A model generated the notes under the pieces. It did not search any database and was not told the DNA's origin. It saw only the letters and a list, made by a program, of their open reading frames with translations. 64,000 nt of DNA from Bacilli bacterium (GTDB lineage Bacteria; Bacillota_I; Bacilli_A; RF39; UBA660), in NCBI GenBank assembly GCA_016283935.1, contig JAEENX010000013.1, positions 33,759 through 97,758 of the forward strand, given 5' to 3'. Below, piece after piece: positions 54,043 through 63,243 of the stretch. The translations under genes and the position numbers were made by a program. The stretch's first letter is position 1. Each line of letters starts with the position of its first letter.

Positions 54043-54399
54043 TGGTGGAGTCGGCGAGACTCGAACTCGCGTCCAAATTACTCAAGAAGCAGCATCTACA
54101 AGCTTAGTTAGAACTAAAATACACTAGTAAAAAAGCGTCTAACAAACTAATACTAGCGTTACTCAATATTTATTCATCATTTGACCTTGAGTAAACAATC
54201 ATTTGATATATTCTACATATATGAACCAACAGTATAACTGTAGAAGATTAAACTGTCAGCACTCCACGCTAACTATTAAGCGTATACTGGAGCAAAATTA
54301 AAATTATTGTCAGTTAATTTAAACTGTGTGATTTAAGGCAATCACCTTCCGCTTGCAACTAAATCCGGACTGTAATCTGTCGAAACCAGAAACGACCCC
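54043..54399 (-). ncRNA. ssrA: Transfer-messenger RNA
   Basis: A 357-nt tmRNA. The 5' end is GGGGTCG and the 3' end CGACTCCACCA, forming the tRNA-like acceptor; GGACGCGAGTTCGAGTCTCGCC is the T arm and the 5' half contains TTTCTGGTTTCGACAG. The tag frame (about 54320-54279) reads KLTDNNFNFAPVYA and is closed by TAA TAG; the exact resume codon is uncertain. It rescues stalled ribosomes with SmpB and tags proteins for proteolysis. Confidence 0.95.
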
Positions 54400-54448
54400 G
54401 TAAATAAAATATACAACAATTAATTTAATATAGCAAATTAAAGAAGAA

Positions 54449-54739
54449 TTATTCCTCTTCATTTTTACTTAAATCAATTATCAATTCACCATCTTTAGTA
54501 TAAAGATATTTTTCTCTGGCATACTTTGCAGCATATTCAGAATCTTGTAATTTAACTACATCTTCACTTAATTTATCTTCCTCACTAAGTAGTTTATTAT
54601 ATTTTTCTTTTAATTCATTAATTTCTTTTTTAGTATTATGAATTTTAATTATATCAGGAGCACATGACAAAAAAGTTACAAGAAATATTGCAAATATAAT
54701 AGAACAATAAACAATGAATCTTAATCTTTTCTTTTTCAT
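54449..54739 (-). CDS. DivIC/FtsB-type septum formation protein
   Basis: A 96-residue bitopic protein: basic N-terminus (MKKKRLRF), one helix (about 8-27), then a coiled coil (IHNTKKEINELKEKYNKLLSEEDKLSEDVVKLQD) and the family end AKYAREKYLYTKDGELII. It should join the FtsL-DivIC-DivIB complex at the division site. Position between spoVG and tmRNA is compatible with the origin-side Firmicutes cluster. Confidence 0.9.
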   Translation of the reverse strand: MKKKRLRFIVYCSIIFAIFLVTFLSCAPDIIKIHNTKKEINELKEKYNKLLSEEDKLSEDVVKLQDSEYAAKYAREKYLYTKDGELIIDLSKNEEE

Positions 54740-54835
54740 ATGTATAATCTCCTACATAAATTTTAACATATAAAATTTATATTAAATTTATATAAGTGTT
54801 AAAAGGAAATAAATTGACGCATATTATACAAAATA

Positions 54836-54858
54836 AAAAAACCAACTTTACGTTGGTT
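54836..54858 (-). terminator. Terminator after spoVG
   Basis: Stem AACCAAC/GTTGGTT with five-base loop, T run on the minus strand. Confidence 0.7.
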
Positions 54859-54864
54859 TAATTA

Positions 54865-55149
54865 TTATTCTTCCGATTCACTTGCTTCTTTTTTTAACTC
54901 ATTCTCATATTCTGCTAAAATAGCATCTGAAAATATTTTACGTGCTTCAGCGTTGATTGGATGAGCTATATCTCTATATTCACCAGGAGCAATTTGCTTA
55001 GAAGGCATGGCTAAAAATAAACCATTATCTCCTTCAAGGATTCTTATATCATGAACTACAAATTGATCATCAATTGTAACTGAAGCAAATCCTCTCATTT
55101 TTGAATTCTCTTTCTCAACTACGCGCACTCTTACATTAGTAATTTCCAT
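54865..55149 (-). CDS. spoVG: SpoVG-family RNA/DNA-binding regulator
   Basis: A 94-residue protein starting MEITNVRVRVVEKENSKMRGFASVTID, with the family core FVVHDIRILEGDNGLFLAMPSKQIAPGEYRDIAHPIN. The ATG at 55149 has AGAGAGGTG upstream. SpoVG binds RNA and DNA and affects envelope, virulence and sporulation genes; presence does not prove sporulation, since many non-sporing Bacilli have it. Confidence 0.95.
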   Translation of the reverse strand: MEITNVRVRVVEKENSKMRGFASVTIDDQFVVHDIRILEGDNGLFLAMPSKQIAPGEYRDIAHPINAEARKIFSDAILAEYENELKKEASESEE

Positions 55150-55225
55150 CGTGTACACCTCTCTACTATAATCCTATTCTAAATAAATTATAATACAGAC
55201 TTTATTTAATTACAATAATTTTTTT

Positions 55226-56017
55226 CTAAATCTTAATATCATAGTATTCATTTGTGATAAATACAAAATCTTCATAAGTTAATGTTTCAGCTCTATCATT
55301 TAAAGTAAATCCAATTGATTCTAGAATTTCTTCCATTTTATCAAGATCATAACTTCTTAAATTATTACGTAAATTCTTTCTTTTAAATTGAAAAGAGTCT
55401 TTTACTAATTTATTAAATTTATCAAAATCAGTAGGTTCTAAATCTTCTCTTCTATTTAAACTTATTACAGCAGAATCTACATTTGGCATAGGATTAAATT
55501 TCTTCTTAGAAACAATTAATTCTTTCTTTATATTAAAGAAATAATTTAAAAATACAGTAATACTTCCATATTCTTTAGAATTAGGTCTAGCACTAAATCT
55601 ATCTGCAACTTCTTTTTGAATCATAATTACAATCTTTTTAACATCTAAACCACTATTAATAATATTAGTAATAATAGGTGTAGTTATATAATAAGGTAAA
55701 TTACCGATAATATATAAAGTATCATATTTAATATCCTTAATATCATTCTTAATATCTCTTTTTAAGAAATCATCATATATAATTCTAGTCTTATCATCTT
55801 GTAATGGTAATAAATAATCTTCCGTATCATGGTCAATTTCATATGCAATTAAATTAGCATTATATTTTTTTAATTTTTTAGTTAAAGCTCCAGCCCCAGG
55901 TCCTACTTCAATAATAAGATCATTTTCTTTTGCAGGAATTAATCCAACAATAATATCGATCACATTATTATCAGTCAAAAAGTTTTGTCCAAATTTTTTT
56001 TTAAAATTAAATTTCAT
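55226..56017 (-). CDS. rsmA: 16S rRNA dimethyladenosine transferase
   Basis: A 263-residue SAM-dependent methyltransferase (KsgA) that modifies the two adjacent adenines of helix 45. Motifs: KKKFGQNFLTDNNVI, VGPGAGALTKKL (SAM site), IGNLPYYITTPI (catalytic NLPY) and KKKFNPMPNVDSAVI. Start at ATG 56017 with GAAGTG upstream (an upstream GTG is in frame). The 3D-domain gene is upstream, as in Bacillus, but rnmV, which normally sits between them, is missing. Confidence 0.96.
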   Translation of the reverse strand: MKFNFKKKFGQNFLTDNNVIDIIVGLIPAKENDLIIEVGPGAGALTKKLKKYNANLIAYEIDHDTEDYLLPLQDDKTRIIYDDFLKRDIKNDIKDIKYDTLYIIGNLPYYITTPIITNIINSGLDVKKIVIMIQKEVADRFSARPNSKEYGSITVFLNYFFNIKKELIVSKKKFNPMPNVDSAVISLNRREDLEPTDFDKFNKLVKDSFQFKRKNLRNNLRSYDLDKMEEILESIGFTLNDRAETLTYEDFVFITNEYYDIKI

Positions 56018-56049
56018 ATATATCACTTCTTCGTGTAAGATTATAACAT

Positions 56050-56082
56050 AAAAAAAGTAGGATTATCTAGTCCATCCTACTC
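56050..56082 (-). terminator. Terminator after the 3D-domain protein gene
   Basis: Stem AGTAGGAT/ATCCTACT around a loop of about ten bases, followed on the minus strand by a T run. Confidence 0.7.
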
Positions 56083-56599
56083 TTAATACATCATAAGTAA
56101 TTTTTCTTCTTCCAATATTCTTAGAAGCATACTCTTCACTTGGTGATAATAAATCTATATCAGTGCCAAGTACTCCTCTATCTAATACGATAGCAGTTTT
56201 CTTTTCACCATTCATTTCCCATGTGATAATTGATCCACATGCTAAAGATTTTGAACTTGCAACAATATTAACAGTACCATATGTACTATCATCGTAGGTT
56301 GTTGTTCCATCTAATACATTTTGTCCAGTACATCCTAATGTACCACCACATAAAGGACAATCAGCTGCATAACCAGTTAAGTCACCAGTTAATGTATCTA
56401 ATGGATAATAGATATCTTGCATGTTTATTTCATTTAATTTATAAGCCATAGCACTTAAGTCTAAAGTTTTATTAACATTAATATTCGAAATCTTACTATT
56501 AGATGATTTCATTCCAACTTGTTGTGCGCATAATATAATAGCTATAACTAAAATGATTTTTGCTGTTTTAAATACTTTATGTAATCTCATTTGAATCAT
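56063..56599 (-). CDS. 3D-domain secreted protein (YabE-like)
   Basis: A 178-residue protein with an N-terminal membrane helix (about 13-30). The C-terminal 3D (Asp-Asp-Asp) domain is TGYAADCPLCGGTLGC, NIVASSKSLACGSIITW, IVLDRG and DIDLLSPSEEYASKNIG. 3D domains are double-psi beta-barrels related to lytic transglycosylases (MltA), so it likely cuts or binds peptidoglycan. In Bacillus the yabE product sits in the same metG-tatD-yabE-rsmA order but is longer, with G5/DUF348 repeats missing here. The paired Cys (CPLC) suggest a disulfide. Confidence 0.87.
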   Translation of the reverse strand: MIQMRLHKVFKTAKIILVIAIILCAQQVGMKSSNSKISNINVNKTLDLSAMAYKLNEINMQDIYYPLDTLTGDLTGYAADCPLCGGTLGCTGQNVLDGTTTYDDSTYGTVNIVASSKSLACGSIITWEMNGEKKTAIVLDRGVLGTDIDLLSPSEEYASKNIGRRKITYDVLRVGWTR

Positions 56600-56638
56600 T
56601 TATCATCATCCTCTATTTATATTATACGATGCAAGTAT

Positions 56639-57388
56639 TTAAAAGTCAAAAACTTTTGATATGACACATTTTTGACACTTTTTAACCTCGTCTGTGTCAA
56701 CATTTTTAAGCTTTGCAATATATTCAGCAATAATATAAATATTTGAAGGATCATTCTTTTGTCCTCTTAAAGGTTCAGGTGTTAAATAAGGACTATCAGT
56801 CTCTAATAATATTCTATCTAATGGAACTTCTTTTATAACATCTCTAGTAGTACTATTTTTAAATGTAACATTTCCATCTACTCCAATATAATATCCTAAT
56901 TTTTCATATTCTTTATATTGTTCCATAGTTCCATCAAAACAATGAATAACACCTCTATTATTATGTTTTTTTAATATTTCAATCATATCTTCATATGCAT
57001 CTCTACAATGAATAACAACCGGTTTATTAATTTTTTCAGCTAAATTTAATTGTTTTTCAAATAATTTTATTTGTTGTTCTCTTTCATATCCTTCATAATG
57101 ATAATCTAAACCTATTTCACCAATAGCAACAAACTTTTCATTATTTAAATTATTCATAACTATTGTTTCTAATTCACCATAAAAATCATCAACACATTCA
57201 GGATGAATTCCTAAAGTAATATATACATCAGGTTGCATTTTAGCTAAATCTAGCATTTCATAACATGTTTCAATATTAGTAGCGTCTGATATATATTTTT
57301 CAACACCTTTATCTTTTGCTTTTGAAATTATTTCAGTTATATCATCAAAATATTCTTTATATAAATGACAATGTGTATCAAATAACAT
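56639..57388 (-). CDS. tatD: TatD-family hydrolase (metal-dependent DNase)
   Basis: A 249-residue TIM-barrel hydrolase: DTHCHLY (metal His pair), LGIHPECV, GEIGLDYHYE, KPVVIHCRDAYED and LLETDSPYLTPEPLRG. TatD proteins are 3'-5' DNases and aminoacyl-DNA/peptide hydrolases. Directly behind metG, as in Bacillus (yabD). No gap-filling gene; ends in VFDF about 40 nt before the 3D-domain gene start. Confidence 0.94.
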   Translation of the reverse strand: MLFDTHCHLYKEYFDDITEIISKAKDKGVEKYISDATNIETCYEMLDLAKMQPDVYITLGIHPECVDDFYGELETIVMNNLNNEKFVAIGEIGLDYHYEGYEREQQIKLFEKQLNLAEKINKPVVIHCRDAYEDMIEILKKHNNRGVIHCFDGTMEQYKEYEKLGYYIGVDGNVTFKNSTTRDVIKEVPLDRILLETDSPYLTPEPLRGQKNDPSNIYIIAEYIAKLKNVDTDEVKKCQKCVISKVFDF

Positions 57389-57398
57389 ATTTTCCCTC

Positions 57399-57428
57399 CA
57401 TAAAAATAGTCGGTTTCATCCGACTATT
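57399..57428 (-). terminator. Terminator after metG
   Basis: Stem ATAGTCGG/CCGACTAT (57406-57427), five-base loop, T run on the minus strand; overlaps the metG stop. Downstream tatD therefore may depend on read-through. Confidence 0.75.
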
Positions 57429-58971
57429 TAGTAGTATCAATTCTTGCAAATAATATTTCTGGTGTATTAACTTTAGAACCAGATACATATTTACCAAATT
57501 CTTTAGTACTATCATATGATTTAATATCAGTATTAATTTGATAGAAGATCTTTTCAGATGTTTCAGGTAAGAATGCTTGTAGATATACAGCACATACTCT
57601 TATACTTTCAATTAAATTATATAACACTTCTTTTAATCTATCTTGTTTATCTTCTTCCTTAGCTAAAGCCCATGGCATTGTTTCATCTATATATTTATTA
57701 GAAGCTCTTAATACTTCGAATACATCATCTATCGCATCAGCTATTTTTAATTCATCCATATGCTTAGCAACTTTATCACCTAAACTAGTAACTAATTCTT
57801 TTAATGGAGCATCCATTGTATCTACTACACCAGTAGATTCTACTACACCATCAAAATATTTATTACTCATTGATATAGTTCTATTAACAAGGTTACCTAA
57901 TATATTAGCTAAATCTCCATTAATTCTTTCAACTAATAAATCTTCAGTAAATACACCATCATTAGCAAATGGTATTTCATGTAAGAAATAATATCTTACA
58001 GCATCTACACCATATTTATCGACTAAATCATCAGCATATACTACATTTCCTAAAGATTTAGACATCTTACCATCAGCCATAATTAACCATGGATGTCCAA
58101 ATACTTTCTTAGGAAGTGGTAGATCTAAACTAAATAAGAAACAAGGCCAATAAATAGTATGGAATCTTATAATATCTTTACCAATTAAATGTAAGTCAGC
58201 AGGCCACCATTTCTTAAATTCATCATTTCCACCATCAACATCATAACCAATATTAGTAATATAGTTTGTTAATGCATCTAACCATACATATACAACATGT
58301 TTAGGATTGAAATCTACTGGAATACCCCAAGAAAAGGCAGTTCTTGATACACATAAATCTTGTAATCCCGGTTTAATGAAATTATTTAACATTTCATTTT
58401 TTCTTGATTCAGGTTGAATAAAATCAGGATGTGATTCAATATATTCTTCTAATTGTTTTTGATATTTACTTAATCTAAAGAAATATGATTCTTCACTCTT
58501 CTTTTCAACTGGTCTTCCACAGTCTGGACATACCTTAACTCCTTCTTCGTTTTCAACTACTTGAGTTTCAGTCCAGAAAGATTCATCTGGAATACAATAC
58601 CATCCTTCGTATTTATCTAAATAGATATCACCTTTGTCATACATCTTCTTAAAAATATGTTGAACAACTTCTTCATGTTTTTTATCAGTAGTTCTAACAA
58701 ATCTATCATATTTTGTATTCATCAAATCCCAAATACGTTTGATTTCAGCAGTTGCTTCATCAACATATTGTTGAGGAGTAATACCTTTATCCTTTGCTTT
58801 ATTCTCTATTTTTTCTCCATGTTCATCTGTACCAGTTTGAAGATATACATCATATCCTTCTAATCTTTTATTTCTAGCAATAGCATCAGCTAAAACAATC
58901 TCATAAGTATTACCAATATGAGGTTTACCTGAAGCATAAGCTATAGCAGTTGAAATATAATATTTTTCCAT
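57424..58971 (-). CDS. metG: Methionyl-tRNA synthetase
   Basis: A 515-residue class I synthetase: HIGH-like GKPHIGNTYE, KMSKS in ADGKMSKSLGN, a CPDCGRP zinc element, and the anticodon-binding helices at the C-terminus. It lacks the C-terminal tRNA-binding dimerisation domain found in the long (about 650-residue) Bacillus form, so it is the short type. Charges initiator and elongator tRNA-Met. Preceded by a Met T-box. Confidence 0.96.
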   Translation of the reverse strand: MEKYYISTAIAYASGKPHIGNTYEIVLADAIARNKRLEGYDVYLQTGTDEHGEKIENKAKDKGITPQQYVDEATAEIKRIWDLMNTKYDRFVRTTDKKHEEVVQHIFKKMYDKGDIYLDKYEGWYCIPDESFWTETQVVENEEGVKVCPDCGRPVEKKSEESYFFRLSKYQKQLEEYIESHPDFIQPESRKNEMLNNFIKPGLQDLCVSRTAFSWGIPVDFNPKHVVYVWLDALTNYITNIGYDVDGGNDEFKKWWPADLHLIGKDIIRFHTIYWPCFLFSLDLPLPKKVFGHPWLIMADGKMSKSLGNVVYADDLVDKYGVDAVRYYFLHEIPFANDGVFTEDLLVERINGDLANILGNLVNRTISMSNKYFDGVVESTGVVDTMDAPLKELVTSLGDKVAKHMDELKIADAIDDVFEVLRASNKYIDETMPWALAKEEDKQDRLKEVLYNLIESIRVCAVYLQAFLPETSEKIFYQINTDIKSYDSTKEFGKYVSGSKVNTPEILFARIDTTK

Positions 58972-58991
58972 CTTTATTCCTTCTTTCTAAA

Positions 58992-59205
58992 AAATAAAAA
59001 AGTCATGAACTAAAGGACGAGATATACCCGTGGTACCACCTTAATTCATGACTTTATAATCACCTTAAATCAATAACGCTGATTCGCGATTTAAACTCCA
59101 GACCCATTCGACCAACTATCCACTTACCCACTTTCACCTAACAGGGCTCTCTAACAAAGTTTCATCATCGGCTTCTTTCCTTCATTGCTTAACGTACATA
59201 ATATA
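58992..59205 (-). promoter_or_regulatory. T-box riboswitch, methionine specifier
   Basis: A T-box leader upstream of metG. Specifier ATG (59107-59105) in CGAATGGGTCTGGAG, T-box AAGGTGGTACCACG (59042-59029) and a terminator hairpin GTCATGAA/TTCATGAC followed by a T run (59052-58992). Uncharged tRNA-Met would allow metG transcription. The upstream promoter looks like TTGAAT with a TATATT box. Confidence 0.95.
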
Positions 59206-59231
59206 TCACATGAATATTTTATATTCAAGGA

Positions 59232-59462
59232 TTATTTCTTATATTTTGCAATAATAACGGTAATAATGTTTATTATAAGTAAAATAAATAAACAAATGAA
59301 TGTAATTATATTAGCTATATAAATTACTATCATTGGAATAGGAATTAATGCAATAGCAGTTTCCGAATAAGCTACATTAAATAATACAAATATTGCAAGA
59401 CATATTAATAATGCAACTCCTATTATAGTTATAGGATTACTCCATTTTTTTGTTTTATTCAT
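59232..59462 (-). CDS. Small two-helix membrane protein
   Basis: A 76-residue protein with two helices (about 12-30 and 35-70, the latter possibly two). Basic ends (MNKTKKWSNP and AKYKK). No family. It lies 8 nt downstream of mfd and is probably transcribed with pth-mfd. Could be a toxin-like or regulatory peptide, but nothing in the sequence says so. Confidence 0.55.
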   Translation of the reverse strand: MNKTKKWSNPITIIGVALLICLAIFVLFNVAYSETAIALIPIPMIVIYIANIITFICLFILLIINIITVIIAKYKK

Positions 59463-59470
59463 AAAATCTC

Positions 59471-62400
59471 CTACCTATCTTTAATCATATTAATAATTTC
59501 ATTTAATAATTTAACTTCGTAATAAATAAAATGTTTATCTAAATTAATTAAAGGTAACATTATATTAATCTTCTTTAATTTATAACTTAATTTATATCTA
59601 GGATTGATACTATATGTTATTAAGAATAATTTTTCTCCATCAATCTTATCAGAAACATCTTCAGGTAATTCAATAGTAATAGTAGTATCATTTTTTATTA
59701 CTCTATTAACGCCCAATTTTTCAGCAAGTTTTTCAAACCATTCTTCATACATATATATTTCCATGTTTTCATCAATCTTACCAAATCTATCTTCTATTTC
59801 TTTCTTAATTAATTCAAGTGATTCTTCATCTTTTATTTCATTAATTAATTTATGAATTTCAATTTTTAATGATTCTTCAGATACATAATTATCATCAATA
59901 TGATTTGCAACTTCAATTAACGGATTACTTGGTTCGTCTTCTACATCATTAGTTTCTATACCTTTAAGTTTATTCATTTCTTCTTGAACCATTTGAGTAT
60001 ATAACTCAAGTCCAACTGAATCAACAAATCCAGCTTGTTCAGATCCTAATAAATCTCCTGCTCCTCTTATAGATAAATCTCTCATTGCAATTTTATAACC
60101 TGATCCTAATTCAGTAAATTCTTTAATTGATTGTAATCTCTTAACAGCAGTTTCTGTTAATACTTTTGCTGGTTTATACATTAAATAAGCATATGCTATC
60201 TTGTCAGATCTACCAACTCTACCTCTTAACTGATATAACTGAGATAATCCAAAATTATCCGAATCAATTACAATTAATGTATTAACATTAGGAATGTCTA
60301 TACCAGTTTCAATTATAGTTGTACAAATCAATATATCATATTTATTATCTACAAAATCAGATACAACATCTTCTAATTCTTTTTTATCCATCTTACCATG
60401 AGCTATAGTTATTCTAGCTTCAGGTACTAATAATTTTATTTTAGTAGCATAATCTTGAATAGATTCAACTTTATTATAAAGAATAAATACTTGTCCATCT
60501 CTAGATAATTCTTTATATATAGCGTCTTTAATAATAATATCTTGTTCTTCTAACACATAAGTTTGTACAGGATATCTATTAACTGGTGCAGTATCTATAA
60601 TAGATAAATCTCTTAATCCAGACATCGCCATCTTTAATGTTCTAGGAATTGGTGTTGCACTTAAAGTTAATACATTAACATCATTTTTTAATTCTTTGAT
60701 TTTTTCTTTATGTGTAACACCAAATCTTTGTTCCTCATCAATAATTAATAACCCTAAATTCTTATATTTAATTTTATCATTTAATAATTTATGAGTTCCA
60801 AATACTATATCAACAGAACCATCTGCTAATCCTTTTAAAATTCTAGTTACTTCCTTAGCAGTAGTAAATCTATTTAATAATTCTATATTAATAGGATATT
60901 CTTTAAATCTATCTTTAGCATTCATATATTGTTGTCTACTCAATAAAGTTGTAGGACATAGATATGCAACTTGATATCCATTCATAACTGTTTTAAACAT
61001 ACCTCTAAACGCAACTTCAGTTTTACCAAATCCAACATCACCACATAGTAATCTATCCATTGGTACTTTATTTTTTAAATCAACATCTATTTCTTTAATA
61101 CATTTAATTTGATCTCCTGTTTCATTAAATTCAAAACTTGAACCAAAATCATATTCATCATCATAATCATTAAAAACAGGACCTTCAATATGTTCTCTTG
61201 CAGCATATAATTTAATTAATTCATCAGATATATCCTTAATTCTAGATCTGACTTTCATTTTTGTTTTAGCCCATTGAGTACTATTTAATTTATTAATATG
61301 AGGTTTTACACCATCTTTTTCTACATATTTATAAATAGTATTAATTTTTTCAACAGGAATATACACTTTATCATTTCCTTGATAGTTAATTAAGATATAA
61401 TCTCTTAATAAACCACCTTTTTCTAATGCAACAATACCACCATAAACACCTATACCATGTTGAATATGAACAACATAATCACCTGGTTTAATTTCAGAAA
61501 AATCTTTGATTTTTCTACCCATTTTATAAGTATTATTGTAATTATTATTTACTGCTTTAACATCATCTATATCAAATTCGGATATAACATAGTAATTATC
61601 AATAATAAAACCTTCATTAATTTTCTTATTAATAACTGTTACTCTACCTTCTTGAATAACATCTAAACTATAATCAGGTATATATTCCGCAATCTTATCT
61701 ATTTGAGATTGCTTACTTAAATAGATAATAACAGTGCTATCTTTTTTATGTATATTACAATAATCTTTAAATTTATTATAATCACCATTAAACTTAGACA
61801 TATTTCTACTATTATACATTTGTGAGCCTTTAATATTATTAATGGTTTCAATTTTAATATAATCTTTTACTTTAATATCATCAAAGTTATACATAAATGT
61901 AGTATCTTCCTCTAATGATCTAGCTTTTTTAAATTCTTCTTCATCTGATAATATCTTATTCATTCCATTAATTATTTGAGATTCATTAACAAAGAATACC
62001 ATTGGATGATTCATATAATCATATAAACTATTATGATTTTTTGTTACTATTTCTTCAAAAGGAAGAATATTAGTATTATCTATTTCATTAATACTTAATT
62101 GAGTATTTTCATCAAAAACTCTTATACTATCAATTTCATCTCCAAAGAATTCAACTCTAATCGGATGATTTGCTTCTATTGGAAAAATATCAATAATAAA
62201 TCCTCTTACAGCATATTCACCAGTAGATGTTACTAAAGTATCTCTTTTATATCCAAATTCTTCTAATAATTCAATTAATTTATCTCTATTTATTGAATCA
62301 CCTTTATTTAGATTTATATTTAATTTTTTTGAAGTTTCAATTCCAGGTAAATATCTAAGATATCCCATCAAATTTGTAACAACTATATGAGGTATATTTG

Positions 62401-62686
62401 TTTTGATTAATTCAAGTGTTTGTAATCTTTTAACTTTTAAATCTGGAGATATAGCTAATGCTACACTTGGTAAAAAGTCATCCATCGGAAAAAGACAGAC
62501 ATCGTCTGTATATGTTTTTAATCTTTGATAAATTTTATTAGAGTCATATAAAGCATTAGTTACAATTAATACATTTTTATTATAATTTTTAAAATAATTG
62601 TAATAATACAATATATTTAATTCATCAGATAGACCACATACTGTATCATGACTCTTATATTTAAATATATTATTTAAAAAATTCAT
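59471..62686 (-). CDS. mfd: Transcription-repair coupling factor
   Basis: A 1071-residue helicase/translocase that removes RNA polymerase stalled at DNA damage and recruits UvrA. UvrB-like N-terminal part (about 1-350), RNAP-interaction domain with DYVVHIQHGIGVYGG, RecG-like motor (GDVGFGKTEVAFRG Walker A, IIDEEQRFGV Walker B, QLRGRVGRSDK), and TRCF C-terminal domain. Slightly shorter than Bacillus Mfd (1177). The gene follows pth by 9 nt: the pth-mfd order of Bacillus. Confidence 0.96.
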   Translation of the reverse strand: MNFLNNIFKYKSHDTVCGLSDELNILYYYNYFKNYNKNVLIVTNALYDSNKIYQRLKTYTDDVCLFPMDDFLPSVALAISPDLKVKRLQTLELIKTNIPHIVVTNLMGYLRYLPGIETSKKLNINLNKGDSINRDKLIELLEEFGYKRDTLVTSTGEYAVRGFIIDIFPIEANHPIRVEFFGDEIDSIRVFDENTQLSINEIDNTNILPFEEIVTKNHNSLYDYMNHPMVFFVNESQIINGMNKILSDEEEFKKARSLEEDTTFMYNFDDIKVKDYIKIETINNIKGSQMYNSRNMSKFNGDYNKFKDYCNIHKKDSTVIIYLSKQSQIDKIAEYIPDYSLDVIQEGRVTVINKKINEGFIIDNYYVISEFDIDDVKAVNNNYNNTYKMGRKIKDFSEIKPGDYVVHIQHGIGVYGGIVALEKGGLLRDYILINYQGNDKVYIPVEKINTIYKYVEKDGVKPHINKLNSTQWAKTKMKVRSRIKDISDELIKLYAAREHIEGPVFNDYDDEYDFGSSFEFNETGDQIKCIKEIDVDLKNKVPMDRLLCGDVGFGKTEVAFRGMFKTVMNGYQVAYLCPTTLLSRQQYMNAKDRFKEYPINIELLNRFTTAKEVTRILKGLADGSVDIVFGTHKLLNDKIKYKNLGLLIIDEEQRFGVTHKEKIKELKNDVNVLTLSATPIPRTLKMAMSGLRDLSIIDTAPVNRYPVQTYVLEEQDIIIKDAIYKELSRDGQVFILYNKVESIQDYATKIKLLVPEARITIAHGKMDKKELEDVVSDFVDNKYDILICTTIIETGIDIPNVNTLIVIDSDNFGLSQLYQLRGRVGRSDKIAYAYLMYKPAKVLTETAVKRLQSIKEFTELGSGYKIAMRDLSIRGAGDLLGSEQAGFVDSVGLELYTQMVQEEMNKLKGIETNDVEDEPSNPLIEVANHIDDNYVSEESLKIEIHKLINEIKDEESLELIKKEIEDRFGKIDENMEIYMYEEWFEKLAEKLGVNRVIKNDTTITIELPEDVSDKIDGEKLFLITYSINPRYKLSYKLKKINIMLPLINLDKHFIYYEVKLLNEIINMIKDR

Positions 62687-62695
62687 AAATACCTC

Positions 62696-63241
62696 TTAGT
62701 TATATTTATTCATTAAACTTTGAATATTATCATAATCAAATTCTTTAATAATACCAAATACCTTATCAATATTTTCATCAATTAAAGATAATTCGTTTTT
62801 AGATAATTTACCTAAAACATAATCTTTAGTATCAATTGTTCTATCATGAGATACACCAATTTTAATACGAGCAAATGCATCAGTATGAAGATGAGCAATA
62901 ATGTCTTTTATACCATTATGACCACCTGCAGATGAATTAACTTTTAATCTAACTTTTCCACATTCCATATCAAGATCATCTTGTATAACTAAAACATCTT
63001 TATAATCTAACTTATAAAAATTAACTATTTCTCCAACAGCATTTCCTGATAAATTCATATATGTTAATGGTTTAACAAAAATATATTTTTCTCCATTTAT
63101 ATTAGTTTCATAAATAGCTGAATTAAATTTTTTAGTCCAATCTACATCACCTAAAAATTTATCTAAACAATACCATCCAATATTATGTCTAGTATTAGCA
63201 TATTCTTTCCCAGGATTTCCTAATCCAACAACTATCTTCAT
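62696..63241 (-). CDS. pth: Peptidyl-tRNA hydrolase
   Basis: A 181-residue hydrolase that recycles peptidyl-tRNA: VGLGNPGKEYANTRHNIGW (catalytic His), PLTYMNLSGNAVGE, VLVIQDDLDMECGKVRLKVNSSAGGHNGI and GKLS. Length typical. It starts 2 nt after trmN6 and is followed by mfd, with both probably on one transcript. Confidence 0.97.
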   Translation of the reverse strand: MKIVVGLGNPGKEYANTRHNIGWYCLDKFLGDVDWTKKFNSAIYETNINGEKYIFVKPLTYMNLSGNAVGEIVNFYKLDYKDVLVIQDDLDMECGKVRLKVNSSAGGHNGIKDIIAHLHTDAFARIKIGVSHDRTIDTKDYVLGKLSKNELSLIDENIDKVFGIIKEFDYDNIQSLMNKYN

Positions 63242-63243
63242 AC

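Noticed and set aside
59232..59462. Toxin-antitoxin partner
   Set aside because: Only a small membrane protein is visible beside mfd, with no second gene or antisense RNA that I can support.
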